From assembly GCF_905220365.1 (NCBI RefSeq), contig NC_061135.1, positions 12,491,501 to 12,555,500 of the forward strand: a stretch of 64,000 nt of DNA. The letters run 5' to 3'. This document shows positions 1 to 10,027 of this stretch, piece by piece; position 1 is the first letter of the stretch; each line of letters begins with the position of its first letter. Origin of the DNA: Vanessa cardui (Eukaryota > Arthropoda > Insecta > Lepidoptera > Nymphalidae). The notes under the pieces were generated by a model that did no database searches, was not told the origin of the DNA, and worked only from the letters and a program-made list of their open reading frames with translations. The position numbers and the translations under genes were made by a program.

Positions 1-55
1 CTGGTGAGTGGGTGGTACTTACCCAGATGGGCTTGCACAAAGCTCTACCACCAAG
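1..55 (-). repeat. Repeat family II fragment (5' end)
   Basis: This is the end of a dispersed ~300-bp repeat that recurs in fuller form at 4907-5208, 21630-21906 and, inverted, at 17538, 23619 and 34518. In its sense orientation the family starts CTTGGTGGTAGGGCTTTGTG and ends in an A-run after CCAACCTATA, so it behaves like a short retroelement. The piece is cut by the window edge or truncated. Confidence 0.8.
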
Positions 56-119
56 AAATGATGTAAATAACCTACCCAGACAGGCTTACACAAACCAGCA
101 TGAAAATTCTGTATCTTAA

Positions 120-312
120 TTTTAATATATGTAGATATAAATGTGAAAGTAACTGGCTGTCTGTCTGTCACTCTTTCACGACTAAGCCGTTGAACCGAAT
201 TTGATGGAATTTGGTATGAAGCAAACTTAAACTCTAAGAAGGTACGCTTCTTTATTGCCTAACACATGACAACCAATACCCTAAAATGTGCGAAGCCGCG
301 GGCTACTACTAG
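120..312 (-). repeat. Interspersed repeat, family VII (minus orientation)
   Basis: The stretch contains the CTGTCTGTCTGTC block, a 'cacgactaagccgttgaacc'-type block and, at its end, the reverse complement of the 'ctagcggtcgcccgcgg' start. The same family lies at 6313-6825, 7640-7830 and 22280-22620. No coding capacity was seen, so it is probably a non-autonomous element. Confidence 0.6.
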
Positions 313-639
313 TAATACATAAATATAAAATTGAAAATATAATTGACGCTTACACGGGGATTCATTGTTTTATAGCAAGCGACGTGGAAGAGACAAGCAA
401 AGCGTTCTTAGTAGAAGCTTAATTAAGAACCGTTGAAGTGTTTTGATGGCAGCACATTAATTTCATCCTGTTTTTCTGCCATCCCAGCCAATTATCTTGG
501 CGAGTCGACGGCGAATCTTCTCGAAAACTTTTAATTTTTCTCGTCGCAATTAAATAACTCTGTAAAATGGTTTGTCTACTAAAATATTAATTTTGTTTAG
601 CCGCTTCAAAAGATACACTCATTCTGTACTGTTATTTCT

Positions 640-930
640 ATATTATAAATAAAAAATTTAACAAAAAGAAAAACCGACTTCAAATAAAACACTATTTTAA
701 AACAAATGAATATGCACTAAAAAGTATTAAAAATAATTACGTATTCAACATATTTTTTAGAGTCCTCCTAAGTAAAATGAAATGAAAAATATTAGACAAC
801 TTAAAAGTCGATTTACGATTATATAATGTAGTTATAATTATTGCTATATTTGGAGTCGGTGTCGGTGTCGGTGGAAGTTGAAGTTAAAAAATACCTTTTT
901 GAAGTCGGTTGAAAAAGATGTGTCGAAGTC
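640..930 (+). repeat. Dispersed repeat shared with 60650-60960
   Basis: Both copies run in the same direction through an 'aaaaaccga' block, a 'taagtaaaat' block, 'aaaaatattaga', 'cttaaaagtcgattta' and a GGAG(T/C)CGGTGTC end. They are clearly homologous but diverged. The class is unknown. Confidence 0.6.
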
Positions 931-1173
931 AAGTATGTATACTTTTGTATTGATAATGCCGCAGTGACGTACATATATCATGATCATCATTCTGCTTTAA
1001 CGGAAATAAAACTAACTACATATCGGACTATACTTATTGCACAAAATCAATACTAGTAATACAAAGTCTAAGGCTTAATTTAAGGTCGTTTTTGGCGAAC
1101 CATAAATTTTTAGTTCGATTAAAATTTTTCATACTTTTGTTCTAAAAGGGAGAACGAAAATTTTGTACTTTTT

Positions 1174-1211
1174 AAAATGAGATTTAAAGTTAAGTCTTTA
1201 AATCTCATTTT
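1174..1211. repeat. Perfect 16-bp inverted repeat, 6-nt loop
   Basis: Left arm AAAATGAGATTTAAAG at 1174-1189, loop TTAAGT, and right arm at 1196-1211, with no mismatches. It is AT-rich and probably a palindrome core of a small element. No other feature flanks it. Confidence 0.8.
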
Positions 1212-1881
1212 CCAAAAGCACTATTATGTCACTTATTTTCCTTTCCACTAACGATATACAAATAGATACAAGTGTCAAGTACTCGGTAATAAGACCAAGG
1301 ATAATTCAACAATAAATGCATATTATATAGCAGTCGTGTAATCTAATAAGCTTATTAATATAATACAAGGTGCTACAGTATAATAATTTAAAGGTAATGC
1401 TGACAATGGCGATATTAGCATTAAACTGTCTAGATCTGACGACCGAACAAAAGAATTACAAAGGCATAAAGGTCTTGAAGACAGTCAGTAAGTGGGCCAC
1501 GGGTACAAGTATTCGCTTGTATAGGAGAATTTACGTATTATTTTATAGTTCACCTCGAAATGTTGAATATTGAAAAAATATATAAACAAATGTGGAGAAG
1601 TGTCAGTGTTAATGAAGAGAAAAAAATATAAAACTAACTTAAAAAAAACAAATGCATTAAAATTTAAACAATATAATTGCGTCAATGATGTTCTAGTAAA
1701 CAGATATGTCATTAACGCGCAAAAAGTGAAGACTAGAAAACGTCCTAATTGGGAAGTTTGCCTTTAGTCGTTTTCATCATAATTATGCCATTAATACGTT
1801 ATAATACATCATAATTATGTAGTAATACGTTTTGCGTAATTAAAACATCTAGTTATCCCTTTTCCTTTTTGTTTTTATCAA

Positions 1882-2012
1882 CCTGTAAATTTCCCACTGC
1901 TGGGCTAAGGCCTTTAGGTTAGGTTTGGAACATATTCCACTATGGTGTTCCAATGCGGGTTGGTGGAATACAATGGCATTTCTATGAAATTAGACACATG
2001 CATCTCGATTAG
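1882..2012 (-). mobile_element. tRNA-headed SINE (family I), 3' fragment
   Basis: Matches the reverse complement of the 3' half of the SINE seen complete at 20722-21022: 'cctgtaaatttcccactgctgggctaaggcc', the 'ggaacatattccac' block and the 'gggttggtggaataca' block. The tRNA-like head is missing. Confidence 0.8.
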
Positions 2013-2269
2013 ACTTAGCCTTATCAATTCATTTATTTTATTTGTCCTGTTTCTCTTAACTCAAGTTCTTATTTAATTCCTAAGCCTTAGAAAGCCTAAT
2101 GACCATGAGATGAGAAAGGTTTACCCGGTGAGGAATCGGGGTTTTGACGATAAAAACTCGATATGGTCCAGTGCTGTGGTCCATTATGGTCCATAATGTT
2201 CATATATGCTATATGGCTCGGGTTCACTAAACTTCACCTTCGTCACCTACGAAGAGCTCTGTATGAAGA

Positions 2270-3280
2270 TATGTATTTATATGTTGCTGGATATTCTACC
2301 CTAATGGGGTGAAATAAGGGTTGAATGTTACTATAGAAGTCAGTAATTTTTATTGCGTGCAAATATGAAACTTTACTTTTGGGATACTGAAAAAAAAGAG
2401 ACTTTTTTAAGAGTTTCTGGATATTCTACTCCTAAGAGTATCCAATAACGGTTGAAAGTTTGCGTGGAAGTCAGTAATTTGATACAGAAATACCGAGAAA
2501 CTGTTATTTGGGATACTGATTACAATTGAGTCGATATATTATTTAAGCATTTTTGGATATTTCACCACTAAGGGTTTCAATAGAGGTTGAAATTTCGTAT
2601 GTAGGTTAGTCTTGAGGTCATTTTTCAAGTTAGAAGATTGTCGTGTGCAATAATACCAGAATAAAAGTTACGGCACACCATCGTGTCACACAGGCTGAAG
2701 TTATCACTGGATAATAAATGGATGAATGAGAAACAGTGTAAATCCAACGAATATCTTTGATACCTTCATAATATATTTTACGTTCAAAAGTCAATTAATA
2801 AAGTACTAGATCAAATCTTTAAAATGGCTGGAGTAAAACTAAGAAAAGAGTGGTTTTCTAATGAAAATTCTTAATAGCCATGGGTGGGTAGAGCACACCA
2901 AAGTTGAACCAAAAATGTTCTTTACAAACTGACGTAATATTTTAAATGAGTAGATACTTATTTAAGCGTTTTTGGATATTTTAGGCCTAAGGGTTGAAAT
3001 TTCTTATTAGCATGCTTGAAGTCCGTCATTTTTAAGTTCGAAGATTGTCGTTATTGTCCAATAATGTTGCCGAAAAATTTAAGACATCCAAAATTATGCA
3101 ACAGCACCAGACTAATAGTTACGGCACTCCATCGGAATGTCATAGGGGCATCAGTTATAACTTGATGATGGATGGATACATGAGAAACAGTGTAATATAA
3201 CTTTTAAGTTCAAAACAGTACAGTTTACGCTTAAAATCAAATAACGAAGCACAAGGTCAAATCTTTAAAATGGAAATGAA
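2270..3280. repeat. Degenerate direct-repeat block
   Basis: A 'tggatattctac...gggttgaa...gaagtcagtaattt' motif recurs at about 2288, 2410, 2553 and 2971. Two longer units (2530-2828 and 2950-3275) share a start ('atttaagc(a/g)tttttggatat'), a middle ('agttacggcac', 'gagaaacagtgtaa') and an end ('caaatctttaaaatgg'). No coding capacity was seen. It looks like an old tandem duplication of a lepidopteran repeat. Confidence 0.65.
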
Positions 3281-3842
3281 TAAACCAATGACCAAACATA
3301 TAATGAAGTCAAATATGATACTATATACATACGAGTATATACTCTTTTTATATTAAGGAATTCACTGATGATATAGTTTCCATCATCTACGCCATCTTCG
3401 TACGCGATCAGAATCAATTCAATTTTATTTTATTGAATTTTAAAACGATTTAAATATATATGAAGTATAGTTGTAACGCGGGACACGTCTATAATGCATT
3501 TCATTTGTATTCGTGCAATGAGGAAGTTAAGTTCATTGTTTCGTCGTCTGAATTGGTCAATGGTGATCTCTATCAATTGATAGGCACTTATAAAGACGTT
3601 TTTTTGGAGATTTTAAAAGTAAATTACAGCCGCCCATAATTATTGGCATCGTAAATAATAATAATTGATTACTAAAGTTGTAAATAAGGCACCAATTATT
3701 GGGACCTCAGATTTTATATCCCTAATGCCTAATGTTACACTAGCTGCCTGGTGGTAGAATACCTGATAAGTGGATAGTTACACAGATTGGCTCGTGCAAG
3801 TCCTAGCACCAATAAATATAATTTTTTAATGCTTATATTCCA
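3281..3842. other. Intergenic DNA, no gene seen
   Basis: AT-rich sequence without a supported gene. Positions 3745-3815 hold a diverged piece of family II ('ggtggtagaata...gataagtgg...cttgctcgtgcaag'-like order). Confidence 0.5.
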
Positions 3843-4118
3843 CTTAACGCGCGCATCTTAACCGATGATCGCGGGTTCAAACCCAGGCAATCATCACTAT
3901 ATACCTATATGTGCTTAATTTGTGTTTATAATTCATCTTGTGCTCCGCGGTGAAGGAAAACATCGTGAAGAAACCTCTGCATGTGTCTAATTTCATCGAA
4001 ATTCTGCCACATCTGCATTCCACCTAACCGCATTGGAACAGCGTGGTGCAATATATTCCAAGCCTTCTCCTGAATGGGAGAGGAGGCCTTAGCCCAGCAG
4101 TGGGAAATTTCCAGGTTG
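3843..4118 (+). mobile_element. tRNA-headed SINE (family I), near full length
   Basis: Has the B-box-like GGTTCAAACCC after 'aaccgatgatcgcg', the internal 'gtgaaggaaaacatcgtgaag' block, 'ggaacagcgtggtg', and the 3' end 'agcccagcagtggga'. The very start of the tRNA-like head (A box) is missing or diverged. The 3' end has TTATTA-type bases where the best copies have (TTG)n. Confidence 0.85.
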
Positions 4119-4649
4119 TTATTATATTTTAAAACACATTATCTTTGAATAGGATATCAGGTAAGTTTTAACAAATACAGTTAGTTGAGTCCCCTTTGAT
4201 TTTCCGACGTCTTTGTAGACGTGTACCAAGGCTCAAGTCATCGGAACACTTGCTTCAGTTACAAATATAATAAAATTGGAGTGTCTGTAATATTAAAATA
4301 GTCCTTTTTTACTCAATGCATATGTATGTGTATACACGGTACATGTACAAAAATAACAATTATTAAAATTTTTGTGTGTCTGTTCTAATCTCTGGAACGG
4401 CTGGACTGATTTTGACGGGATTTTCACTGACAGATAACTGATATAACAAAGAGTAACTTAGGCTACAACAATTTTTTTTTAGATTGAAATGATTTCTCTG
4501 TATTATTATTTTTTGAATAAATTTATCAGCATTTTATTAACGAATAATAATCATAGTGTGATGACGTAGCACTCTGTATGTATTATACTAAAATTTATTT
4601 TTAGCTGACTTCAAAGAAAAGCAGGTTATCAGTTCGACGTGTATGTACG

Positions 4650-4757
4650 AGTATGTTCCACCAACCTCCATTGGAACAGAGTGGTGGAATATGTTTCAAA
4701 CCCTCTCCTTAATGGGAGAGGAGACCTTAGCCCAGCAGTGAGAAATTTACAGGCATT
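4650..4757 (+). mobile_element. SINE family I, 3' fragment
   Basis: Only the 3' third is present ('ccaccaacctccattgga...gtggtggaatatgttt...agcccagcagtgaga'). It is a 5'-truncated insertion, as expected for target-primed reverse transcription. Confidence 0.8.
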
Positions 4758-4906
4758 TATGTATGCATGTAACATTATTAGAATATTATTATATTTGATT
4801 TCTTTTTATTTTTTGGTTTCAAATTATGAAGTCGGTTTAATATTTATATAAATTATATACGTTAACACAAATATTTACTCAACACAATAAGTGTGATAAA
4901 ATGTTA

Positions 4907-5208
4907 TCTTTTTTTTATGATATAGGTTGGCGGACGAGCATATGTGCCACCTGATGGTAAGTGCCCATCGCCACATCCATCGCCATAGACAATGACGCTG
5001 GAAGAAATATTAACTATTCCTCACATCGTCAATGTGCCACCAACCTTGGGAACTAAGATGTTATGTCCCTTGTGCCTGTAGTTACACTGGCTCACTCACC
5101 CTTCAGACCGGAACACAACAATTCTGAGTACTGTTAATTGGCGGTAGAATTACCGATGAGTGGGTGGTACCTCCCCAGAAGGGCTTGCACAAAGCTATAC
5201 CACCAAGT
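4907..5208 (-). mobile_element. Family II short retroelement, full length
   Basis: Nearly complete copy reading from a T-run at 4907 (the A-rich 3' tail on the minus strand) through 'ggttggcggacgagcatatg', 'gttatgtcccttgtgcctg' and 'ggtacctccccagaagggct' to CCACCAAG. On the sense strand the head (TGGTAGGGCTTTG, then GGTACCACCC) vaguely resembles pol III A and B boxes, so a SINE origin is possible but not certain. Confidence 0.75.
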
Positions 5209-5814
5209 AATCAATAAATAAATCTCGAGGACGAAACATCGCAAAGGCATTCATTAAATATTCTTAGATATTTTCAAGTGTCTCGAGCATCAGATAACAT
5301 ACATCCCTTTCGACTATTGAATTCCTTTTTCAAGTTCTTTAATATCATGTTATCTATATCTTCAATTTAATGACAAATCCAACGAACGTTGTAAGAAACA
5401 ACTAAATTCGCGCGAAGACGCTTGTTGATCGTGGACGCGTTATTGTCGCATTGCAAAACCGGTTTAATCACCACTGCGCTCGAAAACGCGTTCTAAAAGA
5501 CCGAATAAAAGAAATAACTGGCTAAGATAGATCGGGAGATGATAATGACAAAATATTTGGTCATTTGTACCAGTATGGCGGTTCTTTGGGGGTCTAATTA
5601 CGTAAAAGGAAAAAGGAAAATGATGGTCATAGCGCTCGCACCGGCGCGCGGCGGCCCATCGCGTGGGATTTCATCGAACGCGTCGGTAAAATAACGAGTG
5701 TCAAACGATTTGTTTGTCAATTTGTTGACTAAACTCCCAGGTATAATTAAAGTATTAAAAAAAAACAGAAACAACTAAAAGACTCATAAAAAAGAAACTA
5801 AAAATATTATTTGT
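5209..5814. other. Intergenic; CpG-rich patch at 5395-5720
   Basis: No gene was recognised. Within an AT-rich landscape, 5395-5720 has many CpGs (for example 'gcgctcgcaccggcgcgcgg' around 5633). It could be a host regulatory island, an old element's internal region, or a remnant of foreign DNA. It sits next to the transposase pseudogene and may be part of that element's flank. Confidence 0.4.
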
Positions 5815-7010
5815 TTTTGCAAAAAAGACTTTTACGGCACTTAGAATTGCAAAGAACGTGCATTTTTTTGCATTTGCAGCGATTAGAATTGCTTTCGCCA
5901 GTACAGTTGCAGTTTTGAAATTCTTGAAGTTTTTCTAAATCTTCTTCGCTTGTAATATGTTAAATATCAACAGTGTGCAGAAAAGTTTTTAACCCAATTT
6001 TTGGTTTACAACCAAACATAGCTTTAAAAGGACTCGTATTTATTCCTGAATGGAAAGTTTTGTTTTTCATAAATTGTATGAATCTTAGACATTCTGACTA
6101 ATGTGTTGTTTTGTTGGTTTCCAACCAAGTAGCTAACATTTTTTCAATGTCTTGATTTGCTCTCCTGCTCTCGATATATCCTTGAGACTGGCTGTGTCGC
6201 GGCTTTCCGTGAACAATTTTAGGTTCATCCTACATTTTACACACCTCAGTGACATTATTCACGAATTCACGCCCATTGTTACTATGTAAAATAGAAGGCG
6301 CTCCAAATATAGTAGACTAGCGGTCGCCCGCGGCTTCGCCCGCATAGATAACGGTTCATAATCAGTCTTCTAATATCCCTACTGCTGAGGCACGGTCACA
6401 TTACTTACAAGAATTACTGCAACCGGCGCTTGGATCTATTGTGATAAACCTCAAATTCCTGATCACAACACCTCAGCCAGACCAACATCAGCCACGAATC
6501 TGATGAGGTTCTTAGGGTCGGAGGTCATTATGCCCTCTAAGGACCGGAATTAGAACATTTTATAGTTCTATCTTTTATAGTTTAGGCATCATAAGCAAAA
6601 AATCAACTTTTTTGGTAGATTTTTTCCTTTTTTGTCCGAAAAAACCAAAATATCTTACGGAACCCTATTTTTTTTCAAAATAAAATTTAGCCTATGTTAT
6701 GCGGGATTAATTTAGCTTTCGAATGGTGAAAGAATTTTTAAAATCGGTCCAGTAGTTTTTGAGCCTATTCATTACAACCAAACAAACAAAGTTTTCCTCT
6801 TTATAATATTAGTGTAGATATGTCTCATAAATGATATCCAACTTACTCATTACATTACTTGACTTATATTGACCGTCTGCCTGTAACTGCATGCCAATAA
6901 GATCAACTTGACATTTTGAATTGAATTCAGTACTTTTAATGGGGCTTACTGCCAACCCCTTTTTAGGAATATTCATAGTCTTTTGGCATGGTTGACACAA
7001 GTTCAAATCA
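5815..7010 (-). pseudogene. Broken integrase-type transposase (Ginger / KRBA2-like)
   Basis: Read on the minus strand. Positions 7006-6830 give a CxxC zinc-binding start (L-C-Q-P-C-Q) followed by 'FNSKCQVDLIGMQ', the first DDE block of integrases of this type. After an unrelated insertion (6313-6825) the same kind of protein continues in one frame from about 6311 to 5815. It has 'LHSNNGREFVNNV' (second catalytic region, with N where D is usual), 'HGKPRHSQSQGYIESRRANQ', 'FMKNKTFHSGINTSPFKAMF', then a Cys-rich end. Three in-frame stops and the missing ~50-residue middle show it is dead. The family assignment is from the motif order. It is common in invertebrate genomes as 'KRAB-A domain-containing protein 2-like' copies. 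Confidence 0.75.
6313..6825 (+). mobile_element. Family VII repeat inserted into the transposase pseudogene
   Basis: Begins CTAGCGGTCGCCCGCGGC and ends 'ttataatattagtgtaga', the start and end signatures of this lepidopteran repeat. It separates the two halves of the pseudogene 5815-7010, so it arrived after that element. No coding capacity was seen. Confidence 0.65.
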
Positions 7011-7049
7011 ATAGTTATAAGTTCATGTGTAATAATGTTATATTTATTT

Positions 7050-7160
7050 TTAGTAAGGAATAGTTAATATTTCTTACAGCGTCATTGTCTATGGATGATG
7101 GTGACCACTTACCATCAGGTGGCCCATATGCTCGTCCGCCAACCTATATAAAAAAAAAGA
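7050..7160 (+). mobile_element. Family II, 3' fragment with A-tail
   Basis: Contains 'agtaaggaatagttaatat', 'gtcattgtctatgg', 'ccatcaggtggcccatatgc' and then CCAACCTATATAAAAAAAA. The A-run at its end marks the 3' terminus and supports a retroposed origin. Confidence 0.8.
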
Positions 7161-7639
7161 CAAACAAACAATTTACTGAATTTTTATTCGAAACTTTCTT
7201 GCTTGCTTGCTTTTTCGTGCTTTTAAAACAATGGCATCTCCCCCCCGCCTCTCGCACGACGCACACACCACCCTGCCCCGCAACCCTTGACCACTTATTT
7301 CATTTATCAATACTAAGGTCAAATTATTAATAAAAACCGAAAATGTGATTAATTTATTATTTCAACCTCGACTTTCAGTAAATATTAATAATAATAGATA
7401 ATTATTAATAATTTTCAATTATTCACTCTTACTGTAACACATATATTAAATTAAATTGTATACAAGAACTAAGAAGAATATTAGATATCTTGAACATTTT
7501 AATTGTTTATCAAAAGGAAAATGTAAGGGAAAATTGACACGATTATAATTTTACAACAACGTAAACAACGTTTCGTAACGATCAATGTAACTTATTTTTA
7601 TATTTGATGATTATAATTATTATTATTCTATTATTTGTC

Positions 7640-7830
7640 CCCCACGTGGTTTCGCTCGCGTTTGGGCGTTAGTTGTCAGATGTGTTAGGCAAAAAAGTAG
7701 CCTATATTCTTTTTTAGAGTTCAAGTTTGTTTCATACCGATTTCATCAAAATCCGCTCATTAGTTTAGTCGTGAAAGGGCGACAGTCAGACAGACAGAGC
7801 AACTTTCCCTTTTATAATATTAGTATAGAT
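7640..7830 (+). mobile_element. Family VII repeat, 3' part
   Basis: Shares 'gtgttaggcaa', 'gagttcaagtttg', 'gacagacag' and the terminal 'ttataatattagtataga' with the copies at 120-312 and 6313-6825. Confidence 0.6.
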
Positions 7831-9295
7831 TTTGAAATTCTATATAGAAGAATTGCGCTTCCTTATTGACTTTACTTATGTAGTTGCTATCGATAGTGCG
7901 ACATTGATTTTTAATATTTATTTAGTGATTCATCAAGAATCGTTTACCACGAGTCCACTTCAAAAAGAGCTTTTACTATTACAATCTACAAGTTCAATTG
8001 GATGAGCCATTGCCTGTTATCTTCCTGCTATTTTAATAGTACTTACGTTTATATATTTATCAATTATTTTATTGAACGAATGTGAATTAATTCGAAAGTA
8101 TACTTATATATAAGATATGTTATTTAAAGTTAAAAGAGAAGTAACATCGTAATATAAATATTTTAAAAAAACTTTTGTCCAACCTGTCTCACAGCTACGA
8201 TAACACCACGCCTTTTTGAGTAGCTTTGGCGCCTAATTACGCTTCTCATCCGACATAGGCAGGTTTCCTTACGATGTTTTCTGCGGAGCACAATCATACA
8301 CACAACTCAATGATTTTTAAACATGACCTCATATTACTTGTTTAGTTTTAACTTTTTGAATAGTAGTATAGATCATTTAAACTTATGTTTTTGTTTCATT
8401 TTTTTTTATAACACATTTCATTTCTTGTCGTCGAATTGCTGTTACTTAAATTATTTATTTCATTGTGTCTGTTATGAAATAAATAATATAATAACTAAAT
8501 CATTTTATAATACAAAATTGCCTTTAAGCTTCCCAAGTCGTATTTCGGAGAAAACCGCCGGCGAAAGGCAGTAGACAGTTTGTTTAAAGCAGTTTTTTTT
8601 TATTAGCCGACCGAATGTTAGAAATATGACTTTATTTATAATCTCGGGCCTCGAAAAGCACGTATAGCCTTTGGGAAGTTGTGTGGGAATACCGGTCGAC
8701 TAAATTAATAGTAAATGCGTCTGTGTGTGCACACAGACTGTTAATATAACCTGATCTGTGTTAGCATTCACCGTAACGGTCGTTTTGACCGAAATCGATC
8801 ACCAGGTAATATCACCAATACAATCAATATTTTTCCACGTAGATTTTCAATAAAAATAGATTCACCCAATTAACTGCAGATTATTTACTGATTATCTCTG
8901 TAAGGTGTGTTTTAATCTTATTAAGTAAATCAGGCTTCTAAATATACGTATGCTCAGCGTAGCAGCTGTAGACACTATAATTAACAAATATTGTCATGTA
9001 CTGTAGTTGTTTCTAATATTTTGATAAATAGATATATTTAACAAAGTTTTCTAATTTAATATTTATTTATTTATTATCTTATTCTATTTAAAACAAAACA
9101 AAACGAATCAAATTAATCTATAACACATAAGTAATCACAGTGGTTTATACATTTTTTTTTATATTGACAACATAGTGTATTTTTTTGGAATACACTAGGT
9201 ATTCCAAAAAAATAAGGAAAAAGATGATTGCTTATTGCTTACATAAATAAACGGCATAATGATATTTTGCTCTGTCAACGAATTTACAGATAGCA
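7831..9295. other. Intergenic DNA, no gene seen
   Basis: No supported gene. Around 8261-8295 a piece resembling the minus strand of SINE family I ('caggtttccttacgatgttttc') lies in otherwise unique sequence. A short palindrome (GTCTGTGTG / CACACAGAC) sits near 8730. A 13-bp inverted repeat with A/T-rich arms lies near 9180-9212. Confidence 0.5.
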
Positions 9296-9321
9296 TATTT
9301 ATTTATTTATTTATTTATTTA
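9296..9321. repeat. (TTTA)n microsatellite
   Basis: Six to seven uninterrupted TTTA units, a likely polymorphic simple repeat. Confidence 0.9.
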
Positions 9322-10027
9322 CTTAGGACAACCAACAGTAGATACAATAATACATTGAATACATACAATATAACAACTTGAATCAAGGAAAATTTATTAC
9401 TAATTACAGGTAGCCTCGGCATGCACTTAAAACATTACAATACACATATTTTATAAAATATTTTTAAGTGAAAAAGAATACATATAACAATTCCACTAAA
9501 CAATTAAATAATCAAGAAATATTATTAATTAATAATATCTAGTACGAATCAAACTATGAAACAGTAATAAATATTGAAGAGAATTTATAAAAGTACCGAA
9601 CATTTATCGATAATTCTACAATTATCTTGGTTTATGATAATCCCTATCGAGTCGACTTCTGTTTTATTTTAAAATAAATATATTTGGTGCAACCGCGAAT
9701 CCCAGTTGCATTGGAGCTGTTTTTATGTTGTTAGTTTAATATTTGAAGTACTTATTGTTAGTATGATCTTAAAATAAATCAACTAGCCTATTTTTTAAAT
9801 ATCTGGATGCTATTATCTTGACACTATCTTAAGAAAACTATTTATAATTAATTTCATCTTATTCTTGAGATTGTTTGTCCATTCGTTGATAGATTTCTAA
9901 TTTATTGACGAATTTCAATTTGTATTTTTGCAGTATTCAGTAAATCAGTTTTACTAATTTCGATTTGTTAAAGAATGGAATCATTATTTCACTGAAAGCA
10001 TATATTCCAGTATTCACAATTGATTTT
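9322..10027. other. 3' flank of gene A
   Basis: AT-rich sequence immediately downstream (minus strand) of gene A. It should contain the 3' UTR. On the minus strand an AATAAA lies at 9906-9901, about 120 nt after the stop codon, a plausible polyadenylation signal. Nothing else was recognised. Confidence 0.5.
9901..9906 (-). terminator. Candidate polyadenylation signal of gene A
   Basis: AATAAA on the minus strand, the first canonical hexamer after the stop codon at 10028. Position alone supports it, and other hexamers further downstream are possible. Confidence 0.35.

Larger units (their letters stand above)
313..1881. other. AT-rich intergenic DNA, no gene seen
   Basis: No credible coding region, RNA gene or splice-flanked exon is visible. 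Positions 640-930 carry a repeat shared with 60650-60960 (both include 'aaaaatattaga' and a 'ggagtcggtgtcggtg'-like block). A perfect hairpin lies at 1174-1211. Short open frames at 1370-1767 have no recognisable motif and look like chance. Confidence 0.55.
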
